64,000 nucleotides of DNA, taken from contig NZ_QKUF01000026.1 in the NCBI RefSeq assembly GCF_003253565.1, forward strand, positions 18,081-82,080, given 5' to 3'. The position numbers and the translations under genes were made by a program. How positions within the stretch are numbered: position 1 is the stretch's first letter; every line of letters starts with the position of its first letter. This document shows, in pieces, positions 7,426 through 15,624 of this stretch. The notes below the pieces were generated by a model. That model was given only the letters and a program-made list of their open reading frames with translations, had not been told where the DNA came from and did not search any database. Source of the stretch: Thermosporothrix hazakensis (GTDB lineage: Bacteria > Chloroflexota > Ktedonobacteria > Ktedonobacterales > Ktedonobacteraceae).

Positions 7426-8007
7426 ATGCTTTTAGAAGCGAATGTCCGAAAAATGCTTGTAAGCGGTGAGCAGTGGGGTGGCTGGAAAGGTTATCAACTT
7501 CCCCTGAGTTCTGACTATGTCACGATCTGGACCCCGATAGGAACCGCCATGCAATGGAAACCGGGAACCTGGATCAGCAAAGCGTACGGTATCTCTTATT
7601 TTTGGCCCGATCAATGGTATACTATACACCTCAGTTATTATCCTGATGGCCGCTTCCGCGAGGCCTATTGCGATATTGTCCTGCCCAACCACGATTATAC
7701 CAGTAGTGCACGCGAGTTGATCTATACGGATCTGTATATTGACGTTGTTGTGCGCGATAATTTCAGCGTCTTTACCAAAGATCACGAGGTCTTTGAACGG
7801 GCCGCACAACAGTACCCGATCGTCAGACAGGTACAGAAACAGGCCTATCAGGCGCTGGAACAACTGGAACAGCAGGCGAAAACCTGGAGTGGGCCCTTTA
7901 GCGTCCTGCCGCGCCGCCTGCCAACAAAAGATGTGATGACTCTGCCTGTAGAGCAAATACGCAAAGCCTTTCACGCGGCATTGCAAGGGCCTCAGAATTC
8001 AATGTAG
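7426..8007 (+). CDS. DUF402 domain protein
   Basis: A 193-residue soluble protein with the DUF402 core around residues 60-130: PDG, AYCDIVLP, then DLYIDVVV and a late acidic segment. Characterised members are metal-dependent nucleoside di/triphosphatases (Ntdp type) or FomD-like phosphohydrolases, so a phosphohydrolase role is possible but not shown. ATG 7426 has AGAAAGG eight bases upstream; the frame runs further upstream without a convincing start. The next small gene begins 4 bases after the stop. Confidence 0.7.
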   Translation: MLLEANVRKMLVSGEQWGGWKGYQLPLSSDYVTIWTPIGTAMQWKPGTWISKAYGISYFWPDQWYTIHLSYYPDGRFREAYCDIVLPNHDYTSSARELIYTDLYIDVVVRDNFSVFTKDHEVFERAAQQYPIVRQVQKQAYQALEQLEQQAKTWSGPFSVLPRRLPTKDVMTLPVEQIRKAFHAALQGPQNSM

Positions 8008-8011
8008 TCTT

Positions 8012-8281
8012 GTGGTGAAAACAATGATTCCAGAAGAAATACAGCAGCGGCTCCGCCAGCACGGCATCACCGATCTGGACGAAGTCGCGCTTCGTCAGGC
8101 GCTCGAACGGTACACTCCGACCTACACATTGATTCGGCTGGCTGACTGGCCTGCTCGGCGCTGGAAGTGCCGTTATCGTCTTCTACTATCCGAAAACATG
8201 TATGATGCCCAAAGCGTGCCAGAAGCCTACGCTCGCGGAATTCTGGCATTGATTGACCGGGCCCAGCAGGCTTCATCATAG
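8012..8281 (+). CDS. Small unknown protein (89 aa)
   Basis: Not recognised. It follows the DUF402 gene by 4 bases and is probably co-transcribed. The start may be GTG 8012 or ATG 8024; neither has a clear binding site. The sequence is helical, with an internal Trp/Arg-rich stretch (DWPARRWKCRYR). Confidence 0.5.
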   Translation: MVKTMIPEEIQQRLRQHGITDLDEVALRQALERYTPTYTLIRLADWPARRWKCRYRLLLSENMYDAQSVPEAYARGILALIDRAQQASS

Positions 8282-8356
8282 CGTTTTGCAAGGAAGAGAG
8301 TTTTCGGGCGTATCCTGTCGGAGCAACCAAATAGTAATGGTTCTCGGCCATACATT

Positions 8357-8386
8357 TTGAAATCTGAATATATCTGTGGTTATAAT
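8357..8386 (+). promoter_or_regulatory. Probable panD promoter
   Basis: TTGAAA (8357-8362) and TATAAT (8381-8386) are separated by 18 bases. A second TATAAT follows at 8406-8411. Nothing else stands out in the gap 8282-8522. Confidence 0.5.
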
Positions 8387-8522
8387 AGGCTTGTCAAACG
8401 TTATTTATAATAGACATGGGGATAGGCAAATATCTCCATAGAGTCGTTTTTGTAAATCTGTTTTAGAAACGAACCAGACAAACTGAGAAAGAAGCTGAAA
8501 AGGGAAAGGAAATACCGTTACT

Positions 8523-8936
8523 ATGCTGCGTACCATGTGCAAAGGGAAAATTCATCGTGCTACCGTCACCCAGGCCAATCTCAACTATGTTGGCAGCATC
8601 ACGATTGACCAGGACCTGCTCGACGCCGCTGGAATCTTCCCCTATGAAAAGGTGCAGATAGTCAATATCAACAATGGCGCTCGCCTCGAAACCTATACAA
8701 TTGCCGGTGAGCGTGGTTCTGGTGTCATCTGCCTGAATGGTGCTGCGGCCCGTCTGACTGCGGAAGGTGATCTTGTTATTATTATTAGCTATGGTGACTT
8801 TAACGAGGAAGAAATTCGCAGCCTGCGTCCGCGGATCGTTTTTGTTGACGAAAACAATCGAATGACAGAAAGAAAGATCGTTCCCCTTCACGAAATGCTG
8901 CCAGCAGAGGCAGATGAAGCGATGGCACTCTTCTAA
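8523..8936 (+). CDS. panD: Aspartate 1-decarboxylase proenzyme
   Basis: Makes beta-alanine for pantothenate and coenzyme A from L-aspartate. The 137-residue proenzyme has the self-cleavage site Gly24-Ser25 in NYVGSIT, where Ser25 becomes the pyruvoyl cofactor. KIHRATVT (9-16) and the GAAARL segment are typical of the family. Other pantothenate genes are not in the window. recX follows on the same strand with its own possible promoter. Confidence 0.95.
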   Translation: MLRTMCKGKIHRATVTQANLNYVGSITIDQDLLDAAGIFPYEKVQIVNINNGARLETYTIAGERGSGVICLNGAAARLTAEGDLVIIISYGDFNEEEIRSLRPRIVFVDENNRMTERKIVPLHEMLPAEADEAMALF

Positions 8937-9056
8937 GAGTCCCGCTTCGAGTAGGTTCATTCGACCCCGGTGGTTGAATGAATTACTACTTGCCCGCAGC
9001 CTATCAAACGTTTGTAAGGTATTTCCTTTCCCTTTCCCCCACTCCCTTTCCCCGGC

Positions 9057-9084
9057 TTCAAGCCCCGCGAAAAGAAGGTATAAT
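9057..9084 (+). promoter_or_regulatory. Possible recX promoter directly at the start codon
   Basis: TTCAAG (9057-9062) and TATAAT (9079-9084) are separated by 16 bases. Transcription would begin at or next to the ATG at 9091, which would make the mRNA leaderless or nearly so. Confidence 0.4.
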
Positions 9085-9090
9085 AGATAT

Positions 9091-9747
9091 ATGCGCATTA
9101 CAGCCTTACAAGCACAGGTACACAATCCAGAACGGGTCAACATTTTTGTTGATCATACCTTCCTCCTCGGTGTCCATGCCCTGCTCGTCCTGCAAATGGG
9201 CCTGAAGGTCGGACAGGAGCTAACAGAGGCACAAATAGAACGGCTGCGGCAGGAAGAAGCCCTTCAGCAAATGCTGGACCGCGCCATGAACTATCTGTCG
9301 CTGCGACCACGAAGCACCCGGGAAGTGAAGAACTATCTGCGGCGCAAGAACGCCCCTCCCGAGATGATCGAGGGAATTGTGCAGCGTCTGCATGACCTCA
9401 ACCTGCTTAACGATCAGCAGTTTGCCTCTTTCTGGGTCGAGAACAGAGAACACTTCAGCCCGCGGGGCTCCTATGCCTTGAAGAATGAACTTCAGCAGAA
9501 AGGGGTACAGCGCGAGATCATTGACACACTGGTCGACGGGGAACAGGATGAGGAGCGAGCGCTGCGGGCCGCCGAGAAAAAAGCGCTCTCTCTACTGCGA
9601 CAACCGGGAATCGATTATCCTGCCTTCCAGCGGCGGCTTGGCTCCTTTTTGCAGAGACGCGGCTTCAACTATGAGATCACAATGCGAACCGTCAAACACT
9701 TCTGGGAAGCGGAAAAGCAGGAAAGCATCGACGAACCTTTCGAGTGA
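9091..9747 (+). CDS. recX: Regulatory protein RecX
   Basis: Binds RecA filaments and limits recombinase activity. The 218-residue protein has the RecX three-helix repeats, with the hallmark segment RPRSTREVKNYLRRK near residues 72-86 and LNDQQFASFWVENR after it. The N-terminus (ITALQAQVHNPERVNIFVD) is typical of the longer Firmicute/Chloroflexi type. ATG 9091 is chosen from homology; AGAAGG is 14 bases upstream, rather far. recA is not in the window. Confidence 0.9.
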   Translation: MRITALQAQVHNPERVNIFVDHTFLLGVHALLVLQMGLKVGQELTEAQIERLRQEEALQQMLDRAMNYLSLRPRSTREVKNYLRRKNAPPEMIEGIVQRLHDLNLLNDQQFASFWVENREHFSPRGSYALKNELQQKGVQREIIDTLVDGEQDEERALRAAEKKALSLLRQPGIDYPAFQRRLGSFLQRRGFNYEITMRTVKHFWEAEKQESIDEPFE

Positions 9748-9757
9748 GAGAGAAAAA

Positions 9758-9789
9758 GACTCCTCCGAGAACGATTACTCAGAGGAGCC
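9758..9789 (-). terminator. Terminator of the kinase gene
   Basis: On the minus strand GGCTCCTCTGAG pairs, with one mismatch, with CTCGGAGGAGTC and is followed by TTTTTCTC. It lies just past the kinase stop at 9796. Confidence 0.7.
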
Positions 9790-9795
9790 AGTCAG

Positions 9796-11844
9796 TCATG
9801 CTTTCGGCAGTTGTACCTGCGGGATATTCGTTGGTTCAGCCGTCCCTATTTTGATCTGTTCAATCTCCGCTGGAACCATCTCACCAAATGAAACCTTGAC
9901 CACAACATTCGTGGGATCAACGCCCGCCTGTTTTGTAATATAGGTGCGGGCTTCCTGTACCTTCATGCCTTTGATATGTTCCTGAATATTTTTCAGTTTT
10001 TCCGGTGTTAACCGGTATTTCGCCACTCCTGCGACAGGAACAGCCAGCGTAATCGTGCTATCAGTGCTGTTCTTGACCACTGGTTGGCCCACTTTTGTAT
10101 AGGTCGGCATGAGCTGAAAACCGTCCCCGGCCTCCTTTTCCAGCATCTTCTGAGCCAGATTTTGCGCCTCGCGATTGCTATAATAGTTCGCAGTTCCCTG
10201 AAGAGTCAGTGTGACCGAAACCGTCTCGCTTTTCTTGCCTAACTCAGGCTCATACGAGCCATCCTTACTGATAAAAGACGGCTCACCAACCATCACCGCT
10301 CCCCTGTTTTGCAGGTCAGTCGTCATCTCCTGTTTGAGCTGCTCTTCGAGCTCCTGCTTGGCCTGTAGAACCAGATTATCCACGTCCTCGCTTGATACCA
10401 CCTTCGGGCATTTGATAAAGCACAGAAACGGGCGGCCAGTGGCCGGCCCGGTCTTTGTCGTTGTTTTCGTCTTTGTCAATGTGCTTAGAGGAATCGAGGC
10501 GGAAGCAAGATCAGGATTCTGAATTCCCGTTCGTGCCGTCAGGGTGACGACCTTATTGAGGGGTCGCACCTGCGGCGTGATGGTCACTGTGGCTGATTGC
10601 GCGGCCTGAAACGTAAAGAAACTCAGGGCCACAACGACCAGCACCAGGATCACTGTCAGAATAGAGAGCAAGGGCAATAACGAGCGCTTACGTCGCTTCG
10701 GAGGCTGACTGTTCATCCCTCTGCGGTTACTCAACATCGCCTTCAAGTCGTCTGGAGCAACCGAGGAGGTCGGTGCATCATGATCGTCAAAGAGGCCACC
10801 TCGTGGAGGAGGAAGAATAATCTCCTCACGCGGTAAGACAATCTGCTCCTGCACGTTTCTCTTCTTCGGCAAAGGAGGCATTGTCGGGACAGCCTTCACG
10901 CGGGCCTGCTTTGGGGGCTCACTCACCTTTGTATCAGGCTCAGATTGTTGCGCTCTGGGGACCGGCCGGGGGGCCGTTTCCTGTCGCGAAAGAGAGGCAG
11001 GCAGTTCCTCGGGAGAGACGTTCAAGGCCAGATAAGCTCGCTCGAACTCCTGAAGCAGCTCATCGGCGCTGGCAAAGCGATCGCCCGGATCAGGAGCCAT
11101 ACTGCGCTTCAGCACCTCAATCATCGGCGCGGCAATTCTGGCACCACGAGCCTCGGATGGGAGTTTGCCGGTCAGCATCTGAAAAAGAATGACACCAAGC
11201 GAGTAGATATCATTGCTTGGGGCTGAGATGCCGTTTGCTCGTTCGGGAGCCATATACTCGATTGTGCCTATTTCCCGGCCATTCTCAGTTAAAGGCGGGC
11301 TGGCAAGCGAGCCAAGCATAGAGGCAATACCAAAATCGATCAGGCGCACATAGACCTGATCGCTGTCATCTGCCGTATCAAGCAGAATGTTGCTCGGCTT
11401 GAGATCGCGATGAATGACGCCCCGCTTATGAATATAGGCAACGGCCTGTACCAGCGCGGTAAAAAGCTGATGGATCTCACCATAAGAAAGCGGTCCACGT
11501 TGCAGGCGCTGTGCCAGGGTGCCCCCCTGAATATATGGAGTCACCAGGAAAAGGCGTCCCTGCTCTTCGCCAAACTCAAACAGAGGGAGAATATGTTCAT
11601 GTTTTAGATGAGCACTTACCTCAGCCTCTCGCAAGAAACGTTTCCGCGCAACCGTATCGTAAGCCAGATCGGAGCGAATGATCTTCACCGCCACTTCACG
11701 CCCGAAGGCCGTACGTTGACGCGCCAGATACACTTCTCCCATGCCACCCACGTCGATGCGTCGAACCAGATCATAGTTGCCGAATCCGCGCACCTCGCCA
11801 GCGAGACCGAATGGCTCTTTTAGAGGTTTTTGCTGTTCTTTCAT
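9796..11844 (-). CDS. Membrane Ser/Thr protein kinase with large ectodomain
   Basis: A 682-residue Hanks-type kinase. The catalytic domain at ~24-270 has the glycine loop VGGMGEV (32-38), Lys54 in VAVK, HRDLKPSN (145-152), DFG (170-172) and APE (199-201), so it should be active. A Pro-rich linker (~280-385) leads to one membrane span at ~388-412. The outer part (~413-682) is not PASTA; it begins SATVTITP and resembles no domain I can name with certainty, possibly baseplate-J-like extracellular domains. The topology (kinase inside, sensor outside) suggests signalling from the envelope. It stands alone and is divergent from groES. Confidence 0.85.
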   Translation of the reverse strand: MKEQQKPLKEPFGLAGEVRGFGNYDLVRRIDVGGMGEVYLARQRTAFGREVAVKIIRSDLAYDTVARKRFLREAEVSAHLKHEHILPLFEFGEEQGRLFLVTPYIQGGTLAQRLQRGPLSYGEIHQLFTALVQAVAYIHKRGVIHRDLKPSNILLDTADDSDQVYVRLIDFGIASMLGSLASPPLTENGREIGTIEYMAPERANGISAPSNDIYSLGVILFQMLTGKLPSEARGARIAAPMIEVLKRSMAPDPGDRFASADELLQEFERAYLALNVSPEELPASLSRQETAPRPVPRAQQSEPDTKVSEPPKQARVKAVPTMPPLPKKRNVQEQIVLPREEIILPPPRGGLFDDHDAPTSSVAPDDLKAMLSNRRGMNSQPPKRRKRSLLPLLSILTVILVLVVVALSFFTFQAAQSATVTITPQVRPLNKVVTLTARTGIQNPDLASASIPLSTLTKTKTTTKTGPATGRPFLCFIKCPKVVSSEDVDNLVLQAKQELEEQLKQEMTTDLQNRGAVMVGEPSFISKDGSYEPELGKKSETVSVTLTLQGTANYYSNREAQNLAQKMLEKEAGDGFQLMPTYTKVGQPVVKNSTDSTITLAVPVAGVAKYRLTPEKLKNIQEHIKGMKVQEARTYITKQAGVDPTNVVVKVSFGEMVPAEIEQIKIGTAEPTNIPQVQLPKA

Positions 11845-11992
11845 CGGCCTGTTTTTCAGAATACCATTCAGCGCTTTTCAAAACACACTTCTGAGCACTC
11901 AAACGGTACATGTGACAAACTTTCGCCTATGTGCAGTATAGCATCTAAAAAGAAAGAAGGGAAGTGTATGTCATTCATCAGCGGTTATCCCC

Positions 11993-12021
11993 TTGCGTAA
12001 TGGCAAATGATGGTGTATGAT
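11993..12021 (+). promoter_or_regulatory. groESL promoter
   Basis: TTGCGT (11993-11998) and TATGAT (12016-12021) are 17 bases apart. Transcription would start next to the CIRCE element, the usual arrangement for HrcA repression. The rest of the gap 11845-12147 shows no gene. Confidence 0.55.
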
Positions 12022-12029
12022 AATGACGG

Positions 12030-12056
12030 TTCGCACTCTCACCTATAGAGTGCTAA
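12030..12056. promoter_or_regulatory. CIRCE operator (HrcA site)
   Basis: TTCGCACTC (12030-12038), nine bases, then GAGTGCTAA (12048-12056). The consensus is TTAGCACTC-N9-GAGTGCTAA, so only one base of 18 differs. HrcA binding here represses groESL until heat or unfolded protein titrates GroEL. hrcA itself is outside the window. Confidence 0.93.
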
Positions 12057-12147
12057 TTCCAGATCTCAGCAAAAAAGTTTTAGCAATACAACAGCAATTG
12101 CGGAGACAAGCAGACAGACAGGGAAAACGAAAAAGGAGTAGCCAAAA

Positions 12148-12441
12148 GTGAGTGTCAAGCTTCAACCACTTGGTGATCGCGTTGTTGTCAAACCCCTGAA
12201 TCGAGAGGCCGTCACAAAGAGCGGCATTGTTCTGCCCGATACAGCCAAAGAGAAGCCCCAGGAGGGCGAGATTCTGGCCGTTGGTTCGGGAAAAGTGCTG
12301 GACAACGGGAAACATGTTGCCCCTGAAGTCAGCGTTGGTCAGACCGTTTTCTTCGCCAAATATTCCGGCACAGAAGTCAAGCTGGAAGGCGAGACCTACC
12401 TGATTATGCGCGAAAGCGACATCCTGGGCATCGTTGAATAA
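12148..12441 (+). CDS. groES: Co-chaperonin GroES
   Basis: The 97-residue cap of the GroEL chamber. It starts at GTG 12148 with AAGGAG 10 bases upstream. LQPLGDRVVVKPL opens the protein, IVLPDTAKEKPQEG is the mobile loop, and the C-terminal EGETYLIMRESDILG is typical. First gene of the CIRCE-controlled groES-groEL operon; groEL follows after 70 bases. Confidence 0.97.
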   Translation: MSVKLQPLGDRVVVKPLNREAVTKSGIVLPDTAKEKPQEGEILAVGSGKVLDNGKHVAPEVSVGQTVFFAKYSGTEVKLEGETYLIMRESDILGIVE

Positions 12442-12511
12442 AGCGAGCCCGACTATCCATAGTCAATCTGAGCGTTGAATAGTTCATCCGAAACGTAGGA
12501 GTTGAGATACA

Positions 12512-14143
12512 GTGGCAAAGCGATTACAGTTTGATGAGAAGGCACGTTACTCCCTGAAAAAGGGTATGGACGTTGTAGCAAACGCGGTTCGTGTAACCAT
12601 CGGTCCAAAGGGCCGCAATGTCGTCCTTGATAAGAAGTTCGGCGCACCGACCATCACCAATGATGGCGTTTCTATTGCCCGCGAGATCGAGCTGCCCGAC
12701 TCATTTGAGAACATGGGCGCCCAGCTACTCAAAGAAGCGGCAACCAAGACCAATGACGTTGCAGGTGATGGCACCACCACCGCAACCGTGCTGGCACATG
12801 CGATTGTCACCGAGGGCCTGAAGAACCTCGCCGCAGGCGCAAACCCGATGATCCTGCGCCGTGGTCTGGAGCGCGCGGCAGATGCCGTCGTCGCCGAAAT
12901 CAAGGCAATGAGCAAGCCCGTTGAGACCCGCGAGCAGATCGCACAGGTCGCAGCTATTTCCGCCGCTGATCCTGAAATCGGCGCTCTGATCGCTGAGGTC
13001 ATGGAGAAAGTCGGTAAGGATGGCGTGATCACCGTTGAAGAGGGACGCGGTATCGTGACCGAGAAAGAGTATACCGAGGGTATGCAGTTCGATCGCGGTT
13101 TCATCTCCCCATATATGGCCACCAATCAGGATCACACTGTTGCCGAACTGAATGATCCCTATATCCTGGTCACTGACAAGAAGATCAGCGCCATTCAGGA
13201 CATTCTGCCCCTGCTCGAAAAGGTGTTGCAGAGCGGCCGCAAGGACCTTGTTATCATTGCCGAAGATATCGACGGTGAAGCCCTTGCCACGCTGGTTCTG
13301 AACAAGATGCGCGGTGCCTTCAATGTGCTTGGTGTCAAGGCTCCGGGCTTCGGCGAGCGCCGCGATGCAATGCTTGAGGATATCGCTACTCTGACCGGTG
13401 CATCTGTGATCACCGAGAAGAAGGGTCTCAAGCTTGAGAGCGCAACCCTCGATGATCTGGGCAGCGCCCGCACCGTGACCTCGACCAAAGAGACCACCAC
13501 CATTGTTGAGGGCGCAGGCTCCAATCAGGCCGTTCAGGCTCGCATTGCTCAGATCCGTGCCCAGATCCAGGAGACTACCAGCGACTACGATCGCGAGAAG
13601 CTCCAGGAGCGCCTGGCGAAACTGGCCGGTGGCGTTGGCGTCATCAAAGTTGGCGCAGCGACCGAGGTCGAGATGAAAGAGAAGAAGCACCGCGTTGAGG
13701 ACGCTCTGTCCGCAACCCGCGCCGCAATCGAAGAGGGTATCGTTCAGGGTGGCGGTTCCGCACTGGTGATCGCATCTCGCGCCCTTGATAAGGTTCAGGC
13801 CGAGGGTGAAGAGGCAACCGGTGTCACCATTCTGCGCCGCGCTCTCGAAGAGCCTCTGCGCCAGATCGCAACCAACGCCGGACTTGACGGCTCCGTGATC
13901 GTGGCTGGTGTCCGCAGCAACGGCAAAGAGGGCTATGGCTTCGACGCGCTGAAGGGCGAGTATGTGAACATGTTCGAGGCCGGTATCATCGACCCGGTCA
14001 AGGTGACGCGCTCCGCTCTACAGAACGCGGTCAGCATTGCCGGAATGGTGCTCTCCACCGACACGCTGGTCACCGATATTCCTGAGGAGCAGCCCGCAGC
14101 CAATCCCGCCGCCGGTATGGGCGGAATGGGCGGCATGATGTAA
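12512..14143 (+). CDS. groEL: Chaperonin GroEL
   Basis: A 543-residue 60-kDa chaperonin subunit that folds proteins with ATP and GroES. It starts at GTG 12512 with a GGAG binding site. DGTTTATVLA in the ATP-binding region and the flexible C-terminal GGMGGMM tail are present, and the length is normal. Transcribed with groES under HrcA control. Only one groEL is in this window. Confidence 0.98.
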   Translation: MAKRLQFDEKARYSLKKGMDVVANAVRVTIGPKGRNVVLDKKFGAPTITNDGVSIAREIELPDSFENMGAQLLKEAATKTNDVAGDGTTTATVLAHAIVTEGLKNLAAGANPMILRRGLERAADAVVAEIKAMSKPVETREQIAQVAAISAADPEIGALIAEVMEKVGKDGVITVEEGRGIVTEKEYTEGMQFDRGFISPYMATNQDHTVAELNDPYILVTDKKISAIQDILPLLEKVLQSGRKDLVIIAEDIDGEALATLVLNKMRGAFNVLGVKAPGFGERRDAMLEDIATLTGASVITEKKGLKLESATLDDLGSARTVTSTKETTTIVEGAGSNQAVQARIAQIRAQIQETTSDYDREKLQERLAKLAGGVGVIKVGAATEVEMKEKKHRVEDALSATRAAIEEGIVQGGGSALVIASRALDKVQAEGEEATGVTILRRALEEPLRQIATNAGLDGSVIVAGVRSNGKEGYGFDALKGEYVNMFEAGIIDPVKVTRSALQNAVSIAGMVLSTDTLVTDIPEEQPAANPAAGMGGMGGMM

Positions 14144-14173
14144 TCTGCCTCCTGATCAGACAGCAAGAAAGCG

Positions 14174-14209
14174 AAAGGGGTCTCTCGTATGAGAGGCTCC
14201 TTTCTTTTC
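14174..14209 (+). terminator. groESL terminator
   Basis: AAAGGGGTCTCTC pairs, with one bulge or mismatch, with GAGAGGCTCCTTT around a 4-base loop, and is followed by CTTTTCT. Confidence 0.75.
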
Positions 14210-14258
14210 TCCTCATCTACATAGGATTTTCCCTATCAAAATAAGAAGAATATATATA

Positions 14259-14288
14259 TTGGACTTTATAATCCCGCTGCACTATACT
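14259..14288 (+). promoter_or_regulatory. Probable promoter of the FUSC-type gene
   Basis: TTGGAC (14259-14264) and TATACT (14283-14288) are separated by 18 bases, about 110 bases before the ATG. Confidence 0.45.
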
Positions 14289-14397
14289 GAAACAGGCAAG
14301 CAGGGAAGCCCTTTCTTCTCGCATTCCCCCGCTTCTTTCTTCAAAAAAACCAATTCAATGCTGCAACTCAAAAGCATTAAGAGTCAGTGGAGTCTAT

Positions 14398-15531
14398 ATG
14401 ATACCTGTAGCGAAAAAGCCGTTCCTCATCTCTGAAGAGCCATCCGCCTTCATGCAAAAACTCTTTGACCGCGGACATGAGTACCTCCCGCAAATTCTGC
14501 ATATTCTGAGAATCACGCTGGCCGTTACCCTCTCCTGGGAACTCGCACGCCTCCTTGTCGGGCAAAGCAATGCCTCTCTCGCGGCAACCGCCGGGCTTGT
14601 TGTCACGCAGGCAAGTTCAATACAGACACTCCGCAAGGGCATCGAGCGCGTGATAGCTGTCCTGATCGGGAGCATTCTGGTCCTTTTCTTTCTCTCGTTT
14701 CTCCCGCTAACGGTCTGGACACTCTTTCTGGTTGTCTTCTGCGCTCATGTGCTCGGCCTGCTCTTCCAGAGGCGCGCCGCCTATGTTGCCGTTCAGATCC
14801 CGATCACTGCACTCTTCACGCTGATTACCCTGACGACCGATCCACACGCTACCTCGTATCCACTGATGCGCCTGCTCGGGGCCTGTCTCGGGGGCGGGAT
14901 TGGCCTGTTCATCACACTCCTCTTCTCGCACCCGTTCCATATTTTTCGCGCTCACGCTGCCAGCCAGAAGGTGCTGACAGCCTTCCCTCAAACTGTCTCC
15001 ACGCTCTCCGCCGCGTTCTCCGGGCAGTTCAACGAGCAACTCCAGACACAGCTAGAACAGCAGTTACAGACGCTTGAGCGACAGATCAGCGCAAGCCGTC
15101 AGATGGTCTCGTTTGCCCTTGAGAGTGCCCGCCTTGATCTCTGGGCCAAACCAGCCCGCTCACTCATTGCCAACCACACCCATATACTCAAAACGCTGGA
15201 ACAGCTCCGTCTCCGTATGCAGCGCCTTTTCTCGCTCCTGACCGGTGCCGCTTGCTTTGCTGCTCCCGAAGAACAACGCTGGTTGATGCGGTATAGCCGC
15301 CTCCTTGAACTCAATGGAAAGCTGCTTCGCCTGGCACTGCTCGATGCGCAGAAGCAGCCGGAAGATTTCGAGGAACTTACCCGCATCGCCCTGGCAGAGA
15401 CGCAGCGCTGTCTGCGTCACCTTCTCCACCCCGATACAGGGATTATCGAGGAGGAGAAACGTGTTATGCTGCATGCGGCGATTCTCTACGAGCTGGATGC
15501 AATGCTTTCTGAGATCCAGCACCTCCGCTGA
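14398..15531 (+). CDS. FUSC / aromatic-acid-exporter-like membrane protein
   Basis: A 377-residue inner-membrane protein. The N-terminal ~190 residues carry about six membrane segments in the FUSC/ArAE pattern, including the conserved LVVTQASSIQTLRKGIERV stretch; the rest is a helical cytoplasmic domain with coiled-coil character (QLQTQLEQQLQTLERQ). Relatives export aromatic acids or are of unknown function, so the substrate is open. ATG 14398 has GGAG 6 bases upstream. The stop is one base before the first parS site. Confidence 0.75.
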   Translation: MIPVAKKPFLISEEPSAFMQKLFDRGHEYLPQILHILRITLAVTLSWELARLLVGQSNASLAATAGLVVTQASSIQTLRKGIERVIAVLIGSILVLFFLSFLPLTVWTLFLVVFCAHVLGLLFQRRAAYVAVQIPITALFTLITLTTDPHATSYPLMRLLGACLGGGIGLFITLLFSHPFHIFRAHAASQKVLTAFPQTVSTLSAAFSGQFNEQLQTQLEQQLQTLERQISASRQMVSFALESARLDLWAKPARSLIANHTHILKTLEQLRLRMQRLFSLLTGAACFAAPEEQRWLMRYSRLLELNGKLLRLALLDAQKQPEDFEELTRIALAETQRCLRHLLHPDTGIIEEEKRVMLHAAILYELDAMLSEIQHLR

Positions 15532-15532
15532 G

Positions 15533-15548
15533 TGTTTCACGTGAAACA
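15533..15548. other. parS site 1 (ParB binding)
   Basis: TGTTTCACGTGAAACA is a perfect 16-bp palindrome and matches the parS consensus of chromosomal ParB/Spo0J. It begins one base after the preceding stop codon. Confidence 0.9.
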
Positions 15549-15592
15549 GTCCTTGCTTTCTTTTCCCGAGGAGAGGGACCATGTTGCATCGG

Positions 15593-15608
15593 CGTTTCAC
15601 GTGAAACA
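15593..15608. other. parS site 2 (ParB binding)
   Basis: CGTTTCACGTGAAACA differs from site 1 only in the first base and lies exactly 60 bases further on, between two convergent genes. Paired sites at this distance suggest a real ParB loading cluster. Confidence 0.87.
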
Positions 15609-15624
15609 GGTCCTTACCCTCGCG

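Noticed and set aside
8381..8411. Two TATAAT boxes as a divergent or double promoter system
   Set aside because: Only the first has a reasonable -35 at proper spacing; the second is probably incidental AT-rich sequence.
12547..13690. Long open frames antisense to groEL
   Set aside because: They are the mirror of a highly conserved gene with strong codon bias; they have no binding sites and no family features.
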